Source of the DNA: a bacterium MnTg04
GTDB taxonomy: Bacteria; Pseudomonadota; Gammaproteobacteria; Steroidobacterales; MnTg04
Length of the DNA stretch: 5,618 nucleotides
NCBI GenBank assembly: GCA_008975185.1
Contig: BFAU01000112.1
Location: 1 to 5,618 of the forward strand
Direction: 5' to 3'
Position 1 is the stretch's first letter. Every line of letters begins with the position of its first letter. The position numbers and the translations under genes are program-made. The notes under the pieces were generated by a model. The model was given only the letters and a program-made list of their open reading frames with translations. It was not told the origin of the DNA and searched no databases. This document shows positions 1 through 5,618 of the stretch, piece after piece.

Positions 1-342
1 GAATCGCTGGCCGAGGATTTGCAGGAGATCGTGCTGTTATCGTGCCGGGCGGCGAACGACGAAATGCTGGCCGATTACACCGCGCAGAATCAGCGCGCAT
101 TGCGCGTGCTGGCGAGCGAACACGGAATTATCCCGAAGCCGCTGCCGGAAAGCGTCCTGCGGCGGCTCAAACAGTTGTCGCTGGAAGTCCTGGAGGAGCT
201 GGCGGCCGAGGACGACATGGTGGCTCGCGTGTATGCTTCCTACCGGGAATTCCAGCGCAATACCTCGCAATGGCTGGAGATATCCGAAAAAGCCTATTTC
301 GACGCGCGCCTGTTGGGCGGCACAGGCAATTATTCGCCATAA
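1..342 (+). CDS. dctP: TRAP transporter periplasmic solute-binding protein, DctP family (3' part only)
   Basis: The reading frame is open from base 1 to the TAA at 340-342 and gives 113 C-terminal residues; the start lies outside the window. The visible part is the helical C-terminus typical of DctP proteins: a stretch like 'MLADYTAQNQRALRVL', then EHG, a P-x-x-VL segment, 'EVLEELAAED', 'VYASYREF', and a closing W-x-x-I-S-E-x-A-Y-x-x-A-R. In the family, this periplasmic protein captures the solute and hands it to the DctQM membrane complex. The dctQ and dctM genes next door support the call. The signal peptide and the conserved ligand-binding arginine would be upstream, so the substrate cannot be inferred. 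The TTG at 19 is an internal codon, not a start, because the frame continues upstream of it. Unusually, the gene converges on dctM instead of preceding dctQM on the same strand, and its last 13 bp overlap the end of dctM. Confidence 0.86.
   Translation, partial: ESLAEDLQEIVLLSCRAANDEMLADYTAQNQRALRVLASEHGIIPKPLPESVLRRLKQLSLEVLEELAAEDDMVARVYASYREFQRNTSQWLEISEKAYFDARLLGGTGNYSP
308..327. terminator. Weak candidate hairpin at the dctP/dctM convergence
   Basis: GCCTGT at 308-313 and ACAGGC at 322-327 form a perfect 6-bp inverted repeat with an 8-nt loop. It lies two bases beyond the dctM stop codon and inside the last codons of dctP. A hairpin at a gene end suits transcription termination, but neither strand has a clear T-run directly after it: plus continues AATTATTC, minus GCGCGTCG. 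It is at best a weak terminator. Confidence 0.2.
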
Positions 343-1715
343 ATTCTTGCCGGCAGCCAGGTTGCCAGTTCGGGCCATAAAGCCAGCAGCAACAATGCGA
401 CGAGCTGTATGCAGACGAACGGAATGACGCCGCGGTAGATTGCGGTGGTGCTGACTGAGTCGGGAGCCACCCCGCGCAGGTAAAACAGCGCAAAGCCAAA
501 AGGCGGCGTCAGGAACGAGGTCTGCAGGTTGATCGCAAACATCACCCCCAGCCAGACCGGGTCCAGACCCATGGCCAGCAGGATCGGGGCGACAATCGGC
601 ACGACGACAAAAGTAATCTCGATAAAGTCGAGGACAAAACCGAGCAGGAACATCAGCGCCATGACCACCAGCATGGAGCCGATTACGCCACCGGGCAGGT
701 TTTCCAGCACCGCGCGGACCGCTTCATCGCCGCCAAAGCCTCTGAATACCAGTGAGAAAAATGAAGCGCCCAGCAAGATCATAAATACCATGCTGCTGAC
801 CCGGGTGGTGGTTCGCATGACCTCGCGCAGGCGGCCTACGTCCAGTTGCTTGCGCTGCAGCGCCATCGCCGTCGCGCCGGCGGCGCCGACGGCCGCGGCT
901 TCGGTCGGCGTCGCGAGTCCGGCCAGGATCGATCCCAGCACCGCCAGGATAAGCAGCAATGGCGGCAACAGCACCAGGACAACCTGGCGCAAGAGGCTTT
1001 TCCCGCGCATGGCCTCGCGCTCGCTGGCGGAAATCGCGGGCATCGCCTGCGGCCGGAAAAAAGCGACCAGAGCCAGCCAGAGCAGGTACAAGCCGACCAG
1101 CAGCAGACCGGGGATCAGCGCCCCGGCGAACAGGTCGCCCACCGATAGGGTTTTTGGCGAAAATATCCCCTGCGCCAGTTGCGCTTGTTGGTACGACGAC
1201 GACAATACATCGCCCAGCATGACCAGGATGATCGAGGGCGGGATGATTTGACCCAGGGTTCCCGACGCGCAGATCGTGCCGGCGGCGACCGCAGGGTCAT
1301 AGCCTCGCCGGAGCATCGTCGGCAACGACAGTAGCCCCATGGTAACGACCGTGGCCCCGACGATACCGGTGCTGGCCGCGAGCAACATCCCGACCAGGGT
1401 GACCGAGAATCCCAGGCCGCCGCGTAGCGGCCCGAAAAGCAGGCTCAGCGTGTCCAGCAGGCTTTCCGCAATCCGTGATCGCTCGAGCATCACGCCCATA
1501 AAAACAAACAAGGGGACCGCGATCAGCGTCTGGTTGCCCATGATGCCGAAAATACGGCTCGGCATGGTGTGCAGAAACGCAGGATCGAACACGCCTAGCA
1601 AGGCGCCGCCCAGGGCGAACAGCAAAGCCACCCCCGACAGGGTAAAGGCGACCGGGTAGCCGGCCAGCAGCACCAGCACGACAGAAATAAACATCAGCCC
1701 GGCGATCCAGCCCAT
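330..1715 (-). CDS. dctM: TRAP transporter large permease subunit DctM
   Basis: This 461-residue integral membrane protein is the transport subunit of the TRAP importer. In the family it moves the solute across the inner membrane by an elevator mechanism, driven by sodium. It is hydrophobic throughout, with roughly a dozen membrane segments. Family landmarks are 'NQTLIAVPLFVFMG' at 61-74, the repeat motif 'SGTLGQIIPPSI' at 151-162, 'GLATPTEAAAVGA' at 266-278, and 'INLQTSFLTPPFGFALFY' at 395-412. The frame is open upstream to 2063, but those codons only shadow dctQ. The ATG at 1715 lies two bases after the dctQ stop and is preceded by AGGA at 8 nt. Starting there gives a membrane-spanning N-terminus (MGWIAGLMF) typical of the family. 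The length is slightly above the common 425-440 residues, as in the mannitol/chloroaromatic subgroup. It is the last gene of the minus-strand cluster, with its TAA inside the end of dctP. Confidence 0.95.
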   Translation of the reverse strand: MGWIAGLMFISVVLVLLAGYPVAFTLSGVALLFALGGALLGVFDPAFLHTMPSRIFGIMGNQTLIAVPLFVFMGVMLERSRIAESLLDTLSLLFGPLRGGLGFSVTLVGMLLAASTGIVGATVVTMGLLSLPTMLRRGYDPAVAAGTICASGTLGQIIPPSIILVMLGDVLSSSYQQAQLAQGIFSPKTLSVGDLFAGALIPGLLLVGLYLLWLALVAFFRPQAMPAISASEREAMRGKSLLRQVVLVLLPPLLLILAVLGSILAGLATPTEAAAVGAAGATAMALQRKQLDVGRLREVMRTTTRVSSMVFMILLGASFFSLVFRGFGGDEAVRAVLENLPGGVIGSMLVVMALMFLLGFVLDFIEITFVVVPIVAPILLAMGLDPVWLGVMFAINLQTSFLTPPFGFALFYLRGVAPDSVSTTAIYRGVIPFVCIQLVALLLLALWPELATWLPARIYGE

Positions 1716-1717
1716 GT

Positions 1718-2266
1718 TTACAGTCCTGTGCCCCGATCGGCCGGATCTTCGCCCGGCGTTGCCTGCTGCGATCGGCTCCTCGCCGCGAGGAAGCCGCTCA
1801 ACGCCTGGGACAGGCCCTGCAAGAGAATCAACACCGCGGTAAGCGGGATAACGCTTTTCAACAGGAACAAACCGGGCAGGCCGCCGGCTTCCCGGGAGCT
1901 TTCGTACACGGCCCAGGAAGCGGCCACATAATCCCAGCTGACGAAAATCAGCAGCAGCCAGGTTGGCGCCAGCAGAAACAGCGCACCCAGCAAATTGACC
2001 AGCGCCTTTTTTCGCGCATCCATACGGCGGTAAAAAATATCGACCCTGACATGCTCGTCGCACCCCAGCGTGTACGCGGCCGCGAGCATGAACACCAGCG
2101 CATGCATCCAGGTGACGCTTTCCTGCAGCCAGATCCAGCCGGTGTCGAACGCATAACGGAGAACCACGACTACAAAGGTCACCAGGACCATAAAACCGGT
2201 CAGCCAGGACAGGGCTTCGCCCAGTATCCGGTTGGCTGAGTCGATGCGTTCGCCAAGCGGTCTCAT
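1718..2266 (-). CDS. dctQ: TRAP transporter small permease subunit DctQ
   Basis: This 182-residue protein is the small membrane subunit that partners DctM and helps dock the solute-binding protein. Four hydrophobic segments are visible at about 20-37, 52-68, 88-110 and 133-152. Family features are 'VLRYAFDTGWIWLQE' at 35-49 with the usual Arg-Tyr and Glu, 'HVRVDIFY' at 72-79, and 'SREAGGLPGLFLLKSVIP' at 124-141. The last of these is characteristic of small subunits annotated as mannitol/chloroaromatic TRAP type; that subgroup label is weak evidence for the actual substrate. The ATG at 2266 overlaps the TGA of the TPR gene in an ATGA. AAGGA at 2280-2276 sits 9 nt upstream, so the start is well supported. 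The C-terminal 25 or so residues are polar and look disordered. Confidence 0.94.
   Translation of the reverse strand: MRPLGERIDSANRILGEALSWLTGFMVLVTFVVVVLRYAFDTGWIWLQESVTWMHALVFMLAAAYTLGCDEHVRVDIFYRRMDARKKALVNLLGALFLLAPTWLLLIFVSWDYVAASWAVYESSREAGGLPGLFLLKSVIPLTAVLILLQGLSQALSGFLAARSRSQQATPGEDPADRGTGL
1724..1727 (-). promoter_or_regulatory. Ribosome binding site that sets the dctM start
   Basis: The minus strand reads AGGA here, followed by an 8-nt spacer and the ATG at 1715. The motif lies inside the last codons of dctQ. It supports the 461-residue dctM start over any start further upstream in the same frame, and fits translation coupled to dctQ termination two bases before the ATG. Confidence 0.6.
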
Positions 2267-2607
2267 TTCTCCAGGTCCTTTTCCAGTCGGCGCAGGAAGA
2301 CGCGCATTTCCTTCATCGCCTGTTGGTCGCCTTTTTTCTCCGCCGCGGCAATCCCCGCACGGTAGGCGTCGCCGGCCGCGCGCTCATTGCCGGCTGCCAA
2401 TTGCGCCTTGCCCAGGAGTTTCCACGCGGCGGAATATCCCGCATCGTGGGCGACCGCCGCTTGTAGATGAACCACCGCTTCGCTCGCCCGCTGTCGCGAA
2501 AGCAAGGCGCCGCCCAGGGAAAATCTCAGCAGCGCGTCGTCGCGGCCGCCATCGAGCATTGCCTGAAGACTGGCGATCAAACCCGTTTCCTGGCCCGGAT
2601 TATTCAT
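2263..2607 (-). CDS. Small tetratricopeptide repeat (TPR) protein
   Basis: This 114-residue soluble protein has no signal peptide or membrane segment, so it is probably cytoplasmic. Two TPR-like helical hairpins are visible, at about 24-57 ('LLRFSLGGALLSRQRASEAV' then 'HLQAAVAHDAG') and 58-91 ('AAWKLLGKAQLAAGNERAAG' then 'DAYRAGIAAAEKKG'). Each has the usual pattern of small residues (G/A) and an aromatic or leucine at the packing positions. A charged helix at 92-114 (many K, R, E) resembles the capping helix of such proteins. TPRs are protein-interaction scaffolds; no catalytic residue or specific partner can be read from the sequence. The gene lies 12 bp after trkH and overlaps dctQ by four bases, so it is probably co-translated with the TRAP subunits and may act with them or with TrkAH. 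No clear Shine-Dalgarno precedes the ATG at 2607, which fits reinitiation after trkH. Confidence 0.85.
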   Translation of the reverse strand: MNNPGQETGLIASLQAMLDGGRDDALLRFSLGGALLSRQRASEAVVHLQAAVAHDAGYSAAWKLLGKAQLAAGNERAAGDAYRAGIAAAEKKGDQQAMKEMRVFLRRLEKDLEK

Positions 2608-2619
2608 GGATAAGCCGGG

Positions 2620-4095
2620 CTAGCGATCCCAGAAAGATGGCGTGAACAGCACCAGCAGCGTAAAAATTTCGAGGCGTCCAAGCAACATGGCGAAAATCGA
2701 TATCCACTTGGCCAGATCCGGGATCTCGATGAAATTGTCGGCGACACCGGCCAGCCCGGGGCCGAGGTTGTTCAAGGTCGCGGCGATCGCCGAGAACGCA
2801 GTATCCTGATCCAGTCCGGTCGCCATCAACAGGAGCATCATGACGCCGAACATGACGATATAAATCGAGAAGAAACCCCAGACTGCCTCGATCACCCGGG
2901 TAGGCACCGCGGCGGTGCCCAGTTTGACCGGTATCTCCGCATTCGGGTGGATCAGGCGCAAGACTTCGCGCGCGCCTTGTTTGTAGATCAGCAGCCATCG
3001 AATAACTTTCATGCCGCCGCCGGTAGAGCCGGCGCAACCACCGATGAAGCTGACCAGCAGCAGCATGACCGGCAGCGAGCCGGGCCAGTTTGAGTACTTC
3101 GCAGTCGTGAAGCCGGTGGTCGTGCCGATCGATACCGCCTGGAACAGCCCCTTCCTCATCGATTCTGCGAAACCCTCGTAAAAACCGCTGGCGAAAAGAT
3201 AAAAAACGGTGATCGTGGTAACCGTCAACAAGATCGTAATCATCGCCTTGAATTCCGGGTCCTGCAGGTAGCCCTTGATACTGCGGTTCTTCCAGGCCAG
3301 GAAATGCAGCGAGAAATTCGCGGCGCCGATCAGCATGAAAACGACAGCGATCATTTCGATCGTCAGCGCGTTCGGGTGCCCGATCTGCGCGTAATACCCG
3401 ATATTGGCATCGTGGGTCGAGAAGCCGCCGATTGCCACGGTGCTGAAGGAATGACCCAGCGCATCAAACCAGTCCATTCCGGCTATCCAGTAGGCGGCAA
3501 AACAGGCGACCGTGATACCCGCATAAATAAAATAAAGCGCCTTGGCCGTTTGGGTGATACGCGGCGTCAGTTTGTTGTCCTTGACCGGACCCGGGGTCTC
3601 GGCGCGGTACAATTGCATGCCGCCGACACCCAGCATCGGCAGCACGGCAACCGCCAGCACGATGATTCCCATGCCCCCCAGCCACTGCAGCATCTGGCGG
3701 TAAAAAAGAATACTGCGTGGCAACTCGTCCAGCCCGGTCAGGATGGTGGCGCCCGTGGTCGTCAGGCCGGAAATCGATTCGAAGATCGCGTCGGTGACGG
3801 AAATGTTGAGGCTTGCCGACATGATCAGCGGCGCCGAACCGGCGACGCCGAGCACGACCCAGAAAAGCGCGACGATCAGGAAGCCGTCTCGCAGGCGCAG
3901 ATCCATACCGCTGTTCGCAGGTTTGCCCGCGAGCCAGAAAACAGCGGCGGCGACCAGGATGACACCCATACCGTTGAGGAAGGTCAGCCAACCGCCGTCG
4001 TCGAAATGCCAGGACACGAGCATCGGCGGAATCATGGTCAGGCTGAACATACCCAACAGCATGCCAAGAATTCGGGAAACGACGGGCAGGTTCAT
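2620..4095 (-). CDS. trkH: Trk potassium uptake channel subunit TrkH
   Basis: This 491-residue inner-membrane protein is the potassium-translocating subunit of the Trk system (the E. coli homologue has 483 residues). The family is built from four M1-P-M2 repeats, and all four pore loops are visible: TTTGAT at 112-117, AIGGFS at 221-226, GTTTGF at 324-329 and NLGPG at 443-447. Probable filter glycines are G115, G223, G328 and G445. The glycine-rich 'GGCAGSTGGGMK' at 352-363 is the flexible intramembrane loop of the third repeat. 'GRLE' at 473-476 carries the conserved arginine (R474) that sits in the pore of TrkH structures. No key residue is missing. The ATG at 4095 overlaps the trkA stop in an ATGA and has no good Shine-Dalgarno, so translation is probably coupled to trkA. 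All features point to an intact, working channel. Confidence 0.97.
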   Translation of the reverse strand: MNLPVVSRILGMLLGMFSLTMIPPMLVSWHFDDGGWLTFLNGMGVILVAAAVFWLAGKPANSGMDLRLRDGFLIVALFWVVLGVAGSAPLIMSASLNISVTDAIFESISGLTTTGATILTGLDELPRSILFYRQMLQWLGGMGIIVLAVAVLPMLGVGGMQLYRAETPGPVKDNKLTPRITQTAKALYFIYAGITVACFAAYWIAGMDWFDALGHSFSTVAIGGFSTHDANIGYYAQIGHPNALTIEMIAVVFMLIGAANFSLHFLAWKNRSIKGYLQDPEFKAMITILLTVTTITVFYLFASGFYEGFAESMRKGLFQAVSIGTTTGFTTAKYSNWPGSLPVMLLLVSFIGGCAGSTGGGMKVIRWLLIYKQGAREVLRLIHPNAEIPVKLGTAAVPTRVIEAVWGFFSIYIVMFGVMMLLLMATGLDQDTAFSAIAATLNNLGPGLAGVADNFIEIPDLAKWISIFAMLLGRLEIFTLLVLFTPSFWDR

Positions 4096-5471
4096 ACGAA
4101 GGTTGCGTCGACCTGGAAAAGCTTCTCGACCGTTTCGATTTGTTTGCGGTCGGTCAGGAACAAAATGACGTGGTCGTTCTCTTCGATAATCGTGTCGTGA
4201 TGAGCCATCAGCACCTGGCCATCACGCACGATGGCGCCGATCGTGACGCTGTCCGGCAACTCAATTTCTTCGATCGACCGGCCTACCACGGCCGAATTCT
4301 CGCGGTTGCCGTGGGCGACTGCCTCGAGGGCTTCCGCGGCGCCCCGGCGCAGGGAGTGGACCCGGGTAACATCGCCGCGGCGCACGTTGGCGAGCAAGGT
4401 GCCGATGGTGATCTGCTGCGGGGAAATCGCGATGTCGATGGTGCCTGCATCTTCGGCAAGCTCGGCGAAGGACTGGCGGTTGATCAACGCCATGACCTTG
4501 TGGGCGCCGCATCTTTTCGCCAGCATCGCTGCCATGATGTTCGCTTCCTCGGAGTTGGTCAGTGCGCAGAAAACGTCTGCGTTGTCGACATTTTCCTCCA
4601 TCAGCAGTTCTTCATCGGTCGCATCGCCATGCAATACGATCGTACGTTCGAGTTTTTCAGAGATTGCCCTCGCGCGTTCCTGGTCGCGCTCGATCAGCTT
4701 GACCTGGTTAGTTTGCTCCATGCGTTTCGCAAGCCGGAAGCCGATGTTGCCGCCACCGGCGATGATAATGCGTCTGACCGGCTCATCGAGCTTGCGCATC
4801 TCGCTCATCACCGCGCGTATGTCCGCGCGCGCAGCGATAAAAAACACCTCGTCATTCTCGCGAATGACGGTATCGCCGGTCGGTTTGATCGCTTTGCCAT
4901 CGCGGTATATGGCTGCTACCCGGGCATCCACATTGGGTATATGTTCGCGCAGAGCGGATAATTTCTGACCCACCAGCAGACCGTCTTTGCCGGCGCGCGC
5001 GCCGACCAGGAGGATTTCACCGTTGGCAAATTCGAGGACCTGCAGAGCGCCCGGATAATGAATCAGTTGCTCGATGTAATCGGTGACCAGTTCTTCCGGG
5101 CTGATGCGTACGTCAATCGGTAGCGCATCATCGCCAAAAAGTCGCTCGTGGCTCAGGTATTCGGCGTCACGGATTCTTGCGATCTTGGTCTGCGTTCGAA
5201 AAAGGGTGCTGGCGACCTGGCAGGCCACCATGTTGGTCTCGTCGCTATCGGTCAGTGCGATAATCATGTCGGCATCCTTGATGCCGGCCCGCTCCAGTAC
5301 CTCGGGATGAGAACCGTGCCCGATCACGGTCCGGATATCGAGGCGATCACGGAGATCGCGCAGAATATCCTCACGAAGATCCACGACCGTGACTTCGTTC
5401 GCTTCTTCCTTTGACAGGTGGTAGGCCGCTGTACGGCCTACTTGTCCCGCGCCGAGAATAATGATTTTCAT
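4092..5471 (-). CDS. trkA: Trk system potassium uptake regulatory subunit TrkA
   Basis: TrkA is a peripheral cytoplasmic protein that forms a ring on TrkH and gates it in response to bound NAD(H) and adenine nucleotides (known for the family). The 459 residues match the usual length (about 458 in E. coli). The protein shows the internal duplication RCK_N-RCK_C-RCK_N-RCK_C. The first Rossmann fold has GAGQVG at 7-12 and acidic D31 at the end of the second strand (VVD). The first RCK_C domain spans about 140-225. The second Rossmann fold has GGGNIG at 239-244, E261 (LIERD) and HGD at 281-283. The last RCK_C domain spans about 370-455. Both nucleotide motifs look intact. The start at 5471 gives the canonical MKIIILGAG N-terminus and has AAAAGG 7 nt upstream. 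The gene follows uvrD by 43 bp, not rsmB as in enterobacteria and pseudomonads. Confidence 0.97.
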   Translation of the reverse strand: MKIIILGAGQVGRTAAYHLSKEEANEVTVVDLREDILRDLRDRLDIRTVIGHGSHPEVLERAGIKDADMIIALTDSDETNMVACQVASTLFRTQTKIARIRDAEYLSHERLFGDDALPIDVRISPEELVTDYIEQLIHYPGALQVLEFANGEILLVGARAGKDGLLVGQKLSALREHIPNVDARVAAIYRDGKAIKPTGDTVIRENDEVFFIAARADIRAVMSEMRKLDEPVRRIIIAGGGNIGFRLAKRMEQTNQVKLIERDQERARAISEKLERTIVLHGDATDEELLMEENVDNADVFCALTNSEEANIMAAMLAKRCGAHKVMALINRQSFAELAEDAGTIDIAISPQQITIGTLLANVRRGDVTRVHSLRRGAAEALEAVAHGNRENSAVVGRSIEEIELPDSVTIGAIVRDGQVLMAHHDTIIEENDHVILFLTDRKQIETVEKLFQVDATFV

Positions 5472-5478
5472 GTCAGCG

Positions 5479-5484
5479 CCTTTT
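5479..5484 (-). promoter_or_regulatory. Ribosome binding site of trkA
   Basis: The minus strand reads AAAAGG followed by a 7-nt spacer and the ATG at 5471. This is the clearest Shine-Dalgarno in the trkA-trkH-TPR part of the cluster, where the next two genes lack one. It fits trkA being the first gene translated from this message. Confidence 0.6.
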
Positions 5485-5511
5485 GTTGCTTTTCGCGCTT
5501 GTCAGCGGCGC

Positions 5512-5517
5512 ATTCTA
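5512..5517 (-). promoter_or_regulatory. Possible -10 element upstream of trkA
   Basis: The minus strand reads TAGAAT, five of six matches to the TATAAT consensus, 40 bp before the trkA start. Its first three bases are the uvrD stop codon. At a 17-bp spacing the upstream hexamer is CTTATG, a poor -35. A TTGCTT lies 20 bp upstream of the -10, which is too far for a normal promoter. The element could let trkA be transcribed separately from uvrD, but a chance match is quite possible. Confidence 0.25.
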
Positions 5518-5618
5518 CATCAGTTCAAGGCCGGCATAAGCAAGAACCAGCCATTTTGTGCCAGTTGATTCAAAGTTTACCTGAACCCGTGCGTGGGCAC
5601 CTTGCCCCTCACAAGCCA
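5515..5618 (-). CDS. uvrD: DNA helicase II UvrD (C-terminal end only)
   Basis: The minus strand is open from the window edge (first whole codon at 5616) to a TAG at 5517-5515, giving 33 residues. They read as 'GQGAHARVQVNFES' and then 'GTKWLVLAYAGLELM'. This matches the end of gammaproteobacterial UvrD, where E. coli has GSGEHSRLQVAF followed by GIKWLVAAYARLESV (recalled from memory, not searched). In UvrD this is the small Tudor-like C-terminal domain, which is known to contact RNA polymerase. UvrD itself is an SF1 3'-5' helicase of nucleotide excision and mismatch repair. The helicase domains lie outside the window. PcrA and Rep are less likely because their tails differ at the K-W-L-V-x-A-Y-A segment. 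The gene reads in the same direction as trkA and ends 43 bp before it, so read-through is possible. Confidence 0.88.
   Translation of the reverse strand, partial: ACEGQGAHARVQVNFESTGTKWLVLAYAGLELM

Noticed and set aside
529..1251. A 240-codon plus-strand open frame opposite dctM
   Set aside because: Its product is dominated by S, T, R and P with no recognisable fold, and dctM fits the family throughout this stretch.
1716..2063. N-terminal extension of dctM by 116 codons to an upstream ATG
   Set aside because: The added residues overlap dctQ completely, are rich in R, G and A with no family resemblance, and the ATG at 1715 has its own AGGA and the normal DctM N-terminus.
3304..4200. A 298-codon open frame on the plus strand opposite trkH and the end of trkA
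   Set aside because: It mirrors clear, full-length trkH and trkA. Its translation is rich in R, Q, H, D and G with no domain pattern, as expected from the antisense of G+C-rich codons for membrane proteins.
4140..4968. Two long plus-strand open frames (273 and 245 codons) opposite trkA
   Set aside because: trkA is intact on the other strand with every expected motif. Two overlapping antisense frames over the same region are typical of G+C-rich sequence, not of real genes.
4991..5004. 14-bp perfect palindrome CGGCGCGCGCGCCG in trkA
   Set aside because: It is a low-complexity CG alternation from Arg, Ala and Gly codons inside an intact gene, with no second copy in the window and no spacing suited to an operator.
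5472..5511. A 7-bp direct repeat (GTCAGCG at 5472-5478 and 5501-5507) and a GGCGC/GCGCC pair that could cover the trkA ribosome binding site
   Set aside because: Only 5-7 bp each, with a 26-nt loop for the pairing. If the candidate -10 is used, the upstream arm would not be in the transcript. Chance is enough to explain it.
5549..5565. Sigma-54-like promoter on the minus strand (CTGGCAC followed by GGCT)
   Set aside because: The GG and GC dinucleotides are one base too close for the -24/-12 spacing, the -12 half is poor, and the site lies inside the uvrD coding end.

Overview
The window looks like a chromosomal segment of a fairly G+C-rich gammaproteobacterium, possibly a marine or halophilic one. 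The evidence is a UvrD-type helicase C-terminus, full-length two-RCK-repeat TrkA, a TrkH channel of enterobacterial size, and a sodium-coupled TRAP transporter of the mannitol/chloroaromatic type. This is housekeeping and transport DNA. I see no mobile element, CRISPR array, tRNA, rRNA or phage signature, and no stretch over 300 bases without a gene.

Layout, from right to left, because almost everything reads on the minus strand. The last 33 codons of uvrD end at 5515. A 43-bp gap follows, then trkA (5471-4092), which overlaps trkH (4095-2620) by four bases in an ATGA. After 12 bp comes a small TPR protein (2607-2263), which overlaps dctQ (2266-1718) by another ATGA. Two bases later comes dctM (1715-330). 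On the plus strand, the 3' end of a TRAP solute-binding protein gene (dctP, 1-342) runs towards dctM, and the two genes overlap tail to tail by 13 bp.

How the genes work together. TrkA is the cytoplasmic nucleotide-binding ring that gates TrkH, so the pair is a complete low-affinity potassium uptake system. DctP (periplasmic), DctQ (small membrane subunit) and DctM (large transporter subunit) form a tripartite TRAP importer, usually driven by the sodium gradient, whose substrate cannot be read from this window. The tight spacing of trkA-trkH-TPR-dctQ-dctM suggests one transcription unit, which would couple potassium uptake to uptake of an organic acid or similar solute. The binding-protein gene lies on the opposite strand and needs its own promoter. 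The TPR protein has no recognised specific function.

The most useful results are the uvrD tail (a real gene end that is easy to miss), the correct short dctM start at 1715 (set by a Shine-Dalgarno sequence), the mixed potassium/TRAP operon, and the convergent overlap of dctP and dctM. I found no convincing undescribed system.
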